A stretch of DNA of 40,649 bases from a virus. Below, piece by piece: positions 1 through 7,900 of this stretch. The notes under the pieces are model-generated. The model was not told the DNA's origin, ran no database searches, and was given only the letters and a program-made list of their open reading frames with translations. Within the stretch, counting starts at the first letter, position 1. Each line of letters begins with the position of its first letter. Location of the stretch: IMG/VR virus record IMGVR_UViG_3300042453_002432, positions 1 through 40,649 of that record; one strand, given 5' to 3'. A program made the position numbers and the translations under genes.

Positions 1-2016
1 CTTCGCATGGACGAGGATGCCGAAATCGGTTTGGGTGTCGGCCCGAACCTTGGTTTGTTCACGACGCTACCATCGGCGGATGGCAGCTTCACCGAAGCTG
101 ATCTGACGCCACTCGGCAAGATCATGTATCGGGCGTTGGCTGGCATAGCGACCGATCAGCGTATGCGTGGAAGCGTGTCGTCGACGTCAAATACTGAATT
201 GACGGCTACTGACAAGCAACGTCTGAACGCAGTAGTCGCCGCTGGGCGTGTGCTGCTAGACGATCTACGGCGAGTTGAGGCAGACGGAAGCACCATTGGA
301 GACGCCCCGGATGAGGCGTCGGCGCAAGCCGCCTACGATAAGGCGCGTGACGCTGCGGTTCAGGCACGGTCAGACTTTGAGCGTGATGTGCTGCCGAAGG
401 TGGTGAAGTCCGTCCTAAAGAGTGCTCGGTTCTGGACCAGTGAGACAAGACAAGTGTTCGCCGAAATCACCGCTAGTGACGATTACACCGTAGAGCTTGA
501 TGACCTCGGTCTTGGCTTCCGTCTGACTTATCCAGACGGTGCGTTCGTTACTATCAAGAGTGTGTCCGGTCAGCGTGGAGCAAGCGAAGGAAAGTTCGTT
601 GGCTATGTAGTTGATGACGTGACTCCCGCCAACGGCGAGTCGTTCGCGCCAAGTTGGACAGAGAGCCGATGGAGGGCACCGAAGGCCGTCAGCGAGTCCG
701 GGCGCGAAGTGATGAGGCTTGGCGAGGTGCGTGGCAAGGCGTTCAACGAATTGGGGTACGCGCAAGCTGCGGCTAAGTACGGTTCGCTAGAGGAAGCCAA
801 GCGAGTGGAGGGCGGAGCGATTCGCGATTCGTTTGTGCCGGAGATGCTGCGAATGTTGTCGCGCGCTAAGGTTGGCGGCGGTCAGTACGGCACGTTTGAT
901 ACCGCTGACGGTGAGACGTTCCGGGTGACTCCACATGGTCGCAATGACGTCGGTGGTTTCGCGGAACTGTTGGAAGTGCAGGGGCTGGACATTGACGATG
1001 TAATCGCTCAATTGTCGGAAGCCTCGTTGACGACCGACCAATACGCTAATGATTTCAGCTACAGCGTTCGCTTGCGTCGGCCGGACGGCACGGAGACGCC
1101 GATGACGTTGACCGCACAAATCAATACGTCATCATGGAAGGAGCCGTTTGTTCTCACCGTTCAGCGTGAGTCGGGTTCTCCGCTTGGCGATCTGGGCAAC
1201 ATCGCCTTTGTCGTGAGCGCAGACCAATCGACTCGCGAGGTGACAGATTCGGAAAGGGACAAGGCGACGCGTGACTCTGCGTTGTATGAGCGAGCGGCCC
1301 TCTTGCAGATGTACCTCAAGAGGATTGCCGGTCGCCAGAGCAACGCAAAGGAGCGTTTGCCCAAGGTTCGACAGGCGTGGGCGGCTGAGGCGCTTGACGC
1401 AGGTGAACCGACGCCGTTGAGGTACACCGCTCGCGGTCCTCGCAAGCAGTTGGTAGCTGACGCTGGACGGTTTATCCCGAAACGACTGATCGAACGAGTC
1501 GGTCAAGTGAGCGTGAAGTCTGGCAGTCGGGGACGCAGTTACTATGCGCCGTGGGACAAGGAAATCACCATGAAGGATGATTCGCCGTCTACTGCGTTGC
1601 ATGAGTTGGGTCATCATCTTGAGAAAGACCCGGCGCTCAATAGAGCCTTGTGGGCGTTCTATGTGAAGCGCACGGGGGGCGCGTCGACGCAACCTGTGAA
1701 GATGCAGAAGTTGTTGAAGGGCTACGGTTATCGGAAGGATGAGGTTTCGCGTCCCGACGAGTTCTTTGTGCCGTATGCCGGAAAGGCGTATGACGGCAAC
1801 GAATCCCGTGAAGGCGTGAGCAGCTATGAGATGTTCACGATGGGCCTTCAAGGGGTGTTCTACGGCCATCGTGGAGAGAAAGGCGCTGTCATTGACGATG
1901 AGTACGCGTCGTTCATCCTTGGGGCTTTGTTGTTGTCGTCGCGTGGCGATGATGAGCGGTCGGTGTCGGATGGGGCTGACGTTGATGCCGTCGTTCCGAC
2001 AGGCGGTGAGGCGTGA
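1..2016 (+). CDS. Large head-region protein with C-terminal zinc metallopeptidase (zincin) domain, 5' end possibly cut
   Basis: The frame is open to the left edge; the first ATG is at base 7, so the true start may lie upstream (at least 669 residues are visible). Near the C-terminus, around residue 532, is ALHELGHHLE, a classic HExxH zinc site with catalytic Glu. About 75 residues later SYEMFTMG offers Glu at about residue 608 as the third zinc ligand, an arrangement seen in metallopeptidase domains of phage polyvalent and MuF-type proteins. The remaining 500 residues are not recognised. The stop overlaps the next start (GTGA), so it heads a translationally coupled run. By position upstream of the capsid gene and by domain type, I infer a virion-associated protein delivered with the DNA. 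A role purely in head maturation cannot be excluded. Zincin call is firm; delivery is inference. Confidence 0.75.
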   Translation, partial: LRMDEDAEIGLGVGPNLGLFTTLPSADGSFTEADLTPLGKIMYRALAGIATDQRMRGSVSSTSNTELTATDKQRLNAVVAAGRVLLDDLRRVEADGSTIGDAPDEASAQAAYDKARDAAVQARSDFERDVLPKVVKSVLKSARFWTSETRQVFAEITASDDYTVELDDLGLGFRLTYPDGAFVTIKSVSGQRGASEGKFVGYVVDDVTPANGESFAPSWTESRWRAPKAVSESGREVMRLGEVRGKAFNELGYAQAAAKYGSLEEAKRVEGGAIRDSFVPEMLRMLSRAKVGGGQYGTFDTADGETFRVTPHGRNDVGGFAELLEVQGLDIDDVIAQLSEASLTTDQYANDFSYSVRLRRPDGTETPMTLTAQINTSSWKEPFVLTVQRESGSPLGDLGNIAFVVSADQSTREVTDSERDKATRDSALYERAALLQMYLKRIAGRQSNAKERLPKVRQAWAAEALDAGEPTPLRYTARGPRKQLVADAGRFIPKRLIERVGQVSVKSGSRGRSYYAPWDKEITMKDDSPSTALHELGHHLEKDPALNRALWAFYVKRTGGASTQPVKMQKLLKGYGYRKDEVSRPDEFFVPYAGKAYDGNESREGVSSYEMFTMGLQGVFYGHRGEKGAVIDDEYASFILGALLLSSRGDDERSVSDGADVDAVVPTGGEA

Positions 2017-2312
2017 GCAACCTGACGTGGACTGCGACGTTCGACGGTGGCGTGACTGTGGTCGTGTGGTCTGACGAGTGGGCAGTAGTTTCCGGCGATC
2101 CCGAGTCGGCAGAGATGGTCCGTCAGCGGATACAAGATTGCGTCGATACGGGTTGGCCGGAACTTGCTGGGTTGGCGGTGGATACGTCTCCGGGTTGGGA
2201 CCATGACTGGACGTATCTGCGATTGAAGGCGTTGGGGGCCGAGGTTGTTGGGTCGTGGCCGCAGGAAGCTGAGGTCGACATGGAGTATCCGCCCGACACA
2301 ATCATCGGCTAA
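2013..2312 (+). CDS. Small protein of unknown function, 99 residues
   Basis: It starts at GTG overlapping the previous stop (GTGA), which implies coupled translation with the metallopeptidase gene. The product is acidic and rich in Trp (WTATF, VVVWSDEWAVV, GWDHDW), suggesting a compact beta-containing domain; no known family is recognised. It sits between two very large genes, the same placement as the ~100-residue genes at 10503 and 12318, though I see no clear sequence similarity to those two. It may be a chaperone, immunity or regulatory partner of the upstream protein, but nothing in the sequence proves that. Its reading frame runs past the promoter-like site of the next gene only by a short gap. 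Confidence 0.65.
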   Translation: MSNLTWTATFDGGVTVVVWSDEWAVVSGDPESAEMVRQRIQDCVDTGWPELAGLAVDTSPGWDHDWTYLRLKALGAEVVGSWPQEAEVDMEYPPDTIIG

Positions 2313-2352
2313 TAGCGCGCTGATCGGCCTGCTGAGCGGCACGGCCGTCGCC

Positions 2353-2358
2353 GATAAT
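2353..2358 (+). promoter_or_regulatory. Candidate -10 (GATAAT), 6 bases before ATG
   Basis: GATAAT differs from TATAAT at one base and ends 6 bases before the ATG at 2365, so a transcript would start at or next to the start codon (leaderless). The same spacing recurs elsewhere in the window. An AAAGG just before the ATG could instead act as a short-spaced ribosome site. Confidence 0.4.
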
Positions 2359-2364
2359 CAAAGG

Positions 2365-4929
2365 ATGCCGTTCGATCCTGACGCTCCGATTCCCGTTCCG
2401 TATGCGCCGCCACGCGAATGGTTTGAGTCTGCTCCCGAGTGGTTTGATCCAACCGGTCCTCTGATTCAGATTGATAACGCTACTGGTCGGGTTGCGGCGA
2501 TCGTTGCCCCATACGGCGAGTGCATTCTGGACGGCACAGCAAACTGCTGGACTCCGCCGGAGAGCAAGACGGCATACGAGTACGCCCATGTCGGGTCGAT
2601 CGTCACCGAGGAGGGCGACGCCGTCAGGATCGCCAACATCGGTGGCGGCGTCCCTCACGCGAACCTGACTGCGTCTTCGTCTGTGGCGGCTGACCACTAT
2701 GCCAACACGGCATCGCGTCGCATGATCGGCCGGTACGTCGACGCTCCAGAGCAGGGCGGGGTTCTGTTTCTCGGTTCCATGTGGCCCGGTAGCACGAATC
2801 GGGACATGGTGGAGGTGCTGGCGTCGGCGTTGTCAGGGGACTGGCGTTGGATTCAGTCGCTCAACGACTATGAGATGGTTGGCGCTCAGCTGGTCAATAA
2901 TCCGGGGTTTCGGCCGGTACCTGCGGGTGCGCGACGTGCTTCAGCGGCGTTCGTCGCCTACAGGCCCGCTGTAACGGCCTCTGCAAGTACGCCACCTCCG
3001 GTGATCGGTGAGTGGCGCGCCACTTCGGCCCCACCCGTAGAAGCCGTTGTGGCGCGTCTAGCGGCGTTGTCGGAGGCAGCCGGTCGAATCGCCGAGCTTG
3101 CGGTGGTTGATGCGCCGCTTCCGCCTGCCCGTACGGCTGCGCCCCGACGTCGTGGTGGACGGGTGCCACGCGTGCCGGGGACAGGCAAGGTCGTCGACGG
3201 TGACGGCGACGGGAAGGTCAATGACGGGACTCCGGCGGAGCGTCCGGCGACTCCTGCTGAAATCAAGGCTGGCAAGTTGTTGAGGCAGCAGCAACGGTCC
3301 GGCAAGGGTGCTCCGAAGATGAGCACACGTTCGACGCGTGAGCGGCAGTTGAAGCGCAACGAAATGACGGCTCGGCGTCGTCAGAGTCGTGAAGCGGCGA
3401 AGGCGCCGAAGCCCGCAAAGCCGACCTCCCCTCCGAAGGCGAATCGCAGTCTGGGTGATGGGAACGTGATGACGTCCCGGGGTGTTCGTCGTCGAACGTA
3501 CAACCGTGAGAAGGGCGGCTTTGACTACGTCAAGCCGGATACCGGCGAGCGGCCCAAGGCGCCTGCACCGTCCGGTGGGAAGACCGTGGAGGAATCTGCT
3601 CGAATCCAAACCCCTATCCCGATGGACGTTCCCCGCACTGGGATCATGCGTGATACGTCCGCTAAGGCTGGCGATAGGCGTGAGGGGGCGTCAGGGCGGA
3701 TGTTTGAACTGTCGTCGGATAAGTCTCAGTGGGTTGACTCCGATGGAGCGCCTCTCACCGACGCCCAAGTGAAGGAGGAGCAATTGATGCCTCCAGAGCT
3801 TGCTGGAGACATTGACGCCGAGTGGGAACACGCAAGCGGGATTGCTGACCGCGAGGGGTTCAAGGGGGCTGAACGCGAGGCATTCCTTGCTGACATGATT
3901 TCCGACAATGGAGATTGGGGCGGTGAGGTTGCGTCCAACGCGCAGGTTGACGCATGGATCAAGGCACGACGTGACGCCGAGGCAGCCCAACCGGCTACGA
4001 ACCGTCAGCTGAAGCCACCGCCGTATCGGCCTCGTCCTGACAGCGCATCTGGATCGGACTCGGATACCGCTGGTAGTGCCGAGTTCAAGGCGGAGGACGC
4101 AGTGCTGTCCGCCGAGGATAAGGAAGCGATCACTCCGGGGGTCTCTCAGCCCGTTGCAGACAAGCTGCGAGCGGACTTCGGTGAGGAACTTCCCGGAATC
4201 ACGGGGGGCACTGGAACGAAGGATGATCCGTTGACCGTCTCAGACGTCGACTCTGCGGTTCGGCTGATTCAGAACGGCAAGTATCACATCAAGATGGATC
4301 GCCCTGACGAGGTGTCGACGTTGCTGGATCGCTTGCAAGCGATCGGCGACGACGCGTACAAGAAGGGGGAGAAGGCTCCCCTCTATGACCTGTGTCGCGT
4401 GACGGTTGAGGGAACCAACTTGTTCTGTCCGTCACCGAAGGTTGAGGATCGGATCAACATGCCGCAGTTCGCTACGGCCGATCCTGTGCCCGGTTCTATG
4501 GCTGACAATCTGCCGCGCAACGCAAAGGGCGAGGTTGATTTGGCTCCGGCGTTCTTCGATCACCTGCGACGTGATCGTGGCGTTGTTGTGACTGAGGATG
4601 TGACGGTGCCAGCTTCGCATCTGCGCGCATCACAGAATCAGCTGAACGGGGCGAAGGTCGCCGGAATGATGGGGGCGATGGAGCGTGGTCAGATGCCGCC
4701 CGGGTCGATCATTGTGACGTCAGACGGCTATGTGGTCGACGGGCATCACCGTTGGGCGGCAACCGTTGGACGTGGACTAGAGGGCGGCGGCGAGGACATT
4801 ACGGTTACTCGTATCGACGCAGACATTGTCACGGTGCTGGAGTGGGCTAACAAGTTCACTCGGGATAACGGATCGCTGCCGAAGGCTGCGGCGTTGCGTC
4901 CACGTCCGTGCCGTAACTGTCGGGGGTAG
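2365..4929 (+). CDS. Capsid-maturation-protease-like domain fused to a C-terminal ParB-like domain
   Basis: 854 residues from ATG at 2365. The frame is open from 2245, but that stretch lies inside the previous gene, and the ATG at 2365 has an AAAGG and a -10-like GATAAT just upstream. Residues ~25-190 (GRVAAIVAPYGECIL, VGSIVTEEGDAVRI, HANLTASSSVAADHY, ALSGDWRWI) match a pattern I know from actinophage proteins annotated as capsid maturation protease. A linker has a DGDGDGKVND calcium-loop-like motif near residue 277, then a long basic, proline- and alanine-rich low-complexity stretch. Near residue 790, GYVVDGHHRWAA is the signature of the ParB/sulfiredoxin-like fold, found as effector domains in phage polyvalent proteins. 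No portal or separate protease is visible nearby. I infer a processed head protein whose C-terminal half is carried in the virion. Cleavage and nuclease activity are unproven. Confidence 0.7.
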   Translation: MPFDPDAPIPVPYAPPREWFESAPEWFDPTGPLIQIDNATGRVAAIVAPYGECILDGTANCWTPPESKTAYEYAHVGSIVTEEGDAVRIANIGGGVPHANLTASSSVAADHYANTASRRMIGRYVDAPEQGGVLFLGSMWPGSTNRDMVEVLASALSGDWRWIQSLNDYEMVGAQLVNNPGFRPVPAGARRASAAFVAYRPAVTASASTPPPVIGEWRATSAPPVEAVVARLAALSEAAGRIAELAVVDAPLPPARTAAPRRRGGRVPRVPGTGKVVDGDGDGKVNDGTPAERPATPAEIKAGKLLRQQQRSGKGAPKMSTRSTRERQLKRNEMTARRRQSREAAKAPKPAKPTSPPKANRSLGDGNVMTSRGVRRRTYNREKGGFDYVKPDTGERPKAPAPSGGKTVEESARIQTPIPMDVPRTGIMRDTSAKAGDRREGASGRMFELSSDKSQWVDSDGAPLTDAQVKEEQLMPPELAGDIDAEWEHASGIADREGFKGAEREAFLADMISDNGDWGGEVASNAQVDAWIKARRDAEAAQPATNRQLKPPPYRPRPDSASGSDSDTAGSAEFKAEDAVLSAEDKEAITPGVSQPVADKLRADFGEELPGITGGTGTKDDPLTVSDVDSAVRLIQNGKYHIKMDRPDEVSTLLDRLQAIGDDAYKKGEKAPLYDLCRVTVEGTNLFCPSPKVEDRINMPQFATADPVPGSMADNLPRNAKGEVDLAPAFFDHLRRDRGVVVTEDVTVPASHLRASQNQLNGAKVAGMMGAMERGQMPPGSIIVTSDGYVVDGHHRWAATVGRGLEGGGEDITVTRIDADIVTVLEWANKFTRDNGSLPKAAALRPRPCRNCRG

Positions 4930-4932
4930 TTC

Positions 4933-7900
4933 GTGCCCTATGACAGTCTCGGTATCTGGCATGATCCGGGCAACGGCCGGTTCGCTCCTCGGGGTTTCTC
5001 CACGCTGAAGGCGTTGGCGTTCAAGCTCATCAAGGGCGGACGCACACGGGACAGGGTGAAGAAGTCGGGTAAGGGACGTGCGCGTGTCGCCGACAACATG
5101 CTGTCTCGCGCCGGGATCGCAAAGGGTGACGTGATCGACGTCGTCTACAAGAACGACGACTACGGCAAGGTGCAGATCACCAGCAAGAGCGGCAAGCCCC
5201 GCTGGTATGACGTCCAGTGGGCGCGATTCGACGACGAGTACGTCCCTGACGATGTGGTCGATCAGCCGGATGTGACGCCGGAGCCGGAGCCGGTCAAGCC
5301 GAAGCGTGCTGGCTTCGCGTCGCGTGGCGCTCATCCGATCGTTGCGGAGAAGCCGTCTTATGAGACGGCAGCTGCGGCGAGCGTCGACGAGGTAAGTGCC
5401 GAGGACCGACAAGAGTTGAGGAGCTTGTTGGACGCTCACAGCAAAGGCGACAGCGCCGCCTTTGCGGATGACGTTGTGCCTCGCTGGAACGCGTTGATGA
5501 AGAAGCTCAACCTTGATCCGGCTGTGTTCCCGATTGACAGCAAGCAGTTCGACAATGTGACAACGGGGTTGACTCCCTTTGTCGCCGAGAAGCGCGGTCG
5601 ACCGTCAGCCCTCCACATTGTGCGTGATGCCGATGGGCGCGGTGTGGCAATCGTTGAAACCATGTCAGACCCTCCGTTGCAGGTTGAGCTTGAGGCTCTC
5701 GGATTTGTGGCAGACATTGGGGCGACGGTGCGTGTCGGCAGCGTTGTCCGTCAGGCGTGGGACGAACCGCTATTGAATATGTATGGACTCTCATCGAGGT
5801 TGATGCCAGCGGAAGATAGCGACGCTGCGTTCGACATCTTCAAGCGTTCGTACAACGCTCAACGTCTTATGACGCAGCTGAATCCGTCGGGCGGCATTCC
5901 GGTGGTTTCAACGGATGATGTGTTCATGCTTCCACCGACCGCCGTAGGGAGCATTGGTCCGGGCAACGCCTACTCCTATGACATTCAACCGGCGCTAGTT
6001 CGGCTGGACGGTTCGATCTACTTGGTCGGCACAGATCGACACTCTCCCAGAAACGCGATGTTTGATCTTATGACGCAACGGCAAGGCGACGCCAAGCTCA
6101 TTGCGTTGCCCGATACTCCCGAGAACTGGGCGAAAGCTCAGCTGCTTGTTTCAAACGACGCTGGGCGAAGCGACAAGATGTCTCCCAAGATGCTGTGGGC
6201 AGCGACGACCGTGAATCCGGATGGGACGTACACGGTCGATACCGGAGCTAACAGATCGGTGACGTTCGGGTTGGATGACGCGTATCGCCGATTGTTCGAT
6301 CAGGTCACGCTGTTCACGGCGAAACAGGACCCGCCTAACCAGTCAAGTCCAAAGCCGCCGATCAGCAAGATTGGATCGTCGTATCCGTGGACACATCAAG
6401 GTTCTGCCCCTGACAAGCTGCCGTGGCGACCGCCACTTTCTAGTAGCCGTTCGTGGTGGACGTTGGTTACAGGTCAGCAGGCGGAGACGTCTATTGACAC
6501 CGGAGTCGCCGGGTTGACGCAGACGGTGTTGTCGCCGGACTTTCAGTATCCACCGATGGACTTGAATGACGCGTTGACCACTAACCAAGACACGGTGCGT
6601 GACACGATTCGCATGTCGTCCGGGTTCAAGCCGCAGTCTGTAATCAGTCGCCTTGACAAGACGTTCGGACGAGTCAAACAGCAGATCATCTTCGGCAATG
6701 ATGAGGGGATCACGTTCGCCGTGCCCGCTAGGCCGGCAAATGTCAACCTTGCCGACCTCGCATCCCTTGAGAAAGCAATGCCGGTGTTGGATCAGCAACT
6801 GTTGAAGGACATGACCGAAGCGTGGGACCGGTTGGGCGGTGAGCGTCTAGCGATCAGGACGATAAGCACAGACGCCAAGGTTGACGGTGAGTGGACAAGC
6901 GTGCCGTACGACGCGTATCAGATGGCACCTGTACGACCGGACCTCCCAGCCGAAAGCGAAGTCACTTCTACCCTTCCGGGGCCGATGCAAGTCGCATACA
7001 ACGAACAGCTGTATCAGACGGCCGATCAGTGGTTCGGGATGTTCCAACGTGGTGTGGCTAAGGATGCTGTATCGGAACTATCGCTCTTTGACGTGCCAAC
7101 CTTTGCGCCGTTTGTCAATCGCGGCGCGTCCCAGCCCATACGCAGAGATGGGAAGATCACGCTTTCAGGTCAGGCTCCCCCTCTCGCTGACAACCTTGAT
7201 GACTGGGTGAGCATGTATGAGGTGGCGTACGACCCTAACCAACAGAAGCTCTACACCTACAAGGCAGATGGAGACCTGTCGTCTAGGGCGACCATGTCGA
7301 AGGTGACTCCGGATGATGTGCGCTTGTTGGCGCGCCTGCTTGTCAATGGCACAAGACCAAGTGAGACCGGCAAACTAGAACGACGTAGTCCGCTGTTTGT
7401 GAAGGATGCGCTTGCGCTACTGAAGGCCGGACGCGTCAAGGTCGACGACGACTTCCGCTTGTACGTTGACACTCCGAAGGGTCGACAGACGTTTGACAGC
7501 GTTGACGATTTCCGTGATTGGGATTCCGCTACGCAGATTACCGAGCAGGCCGACGCAGAATTGAGTGCGTTGGGCGGTGTAACTGCCGAGAGTTTCAGCG
7601 AGGACGCGTTCAGGGAGGTGTCGCGTCGGGCGTTGCGTATCGGTGTCGATAATCCGAAGTCAAAGCTCAAGGCGTTGAAGATTGAGCGGAACGGCAAATG
7701 GGCCTCGCAAGGCGAAGATTTGGAACGAGCGAAGCGATGGTTGTTGAAGTTCCCGGTTGGAGATGTGGCTCTTGCATCGTTGATGACGGACCTTGCAGCG
7801 TTGCCCGATGACCCAATGGCGAAGGTCGTTGTAAAGGGAGCCGGTGCGGAGAAAGACATTCCGCGCGGCGACGGCGTAGTCGTGACGCCTGTCGCGGATG

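Noticed and set aside
1132-2301. 389-codon open frame on the - strand opposite the first zincin gene
   Set aside because: Arg/Pro/Ser-rich composition without domains; the + strand frame carries the HELGHH motif and an overlapping gene start.
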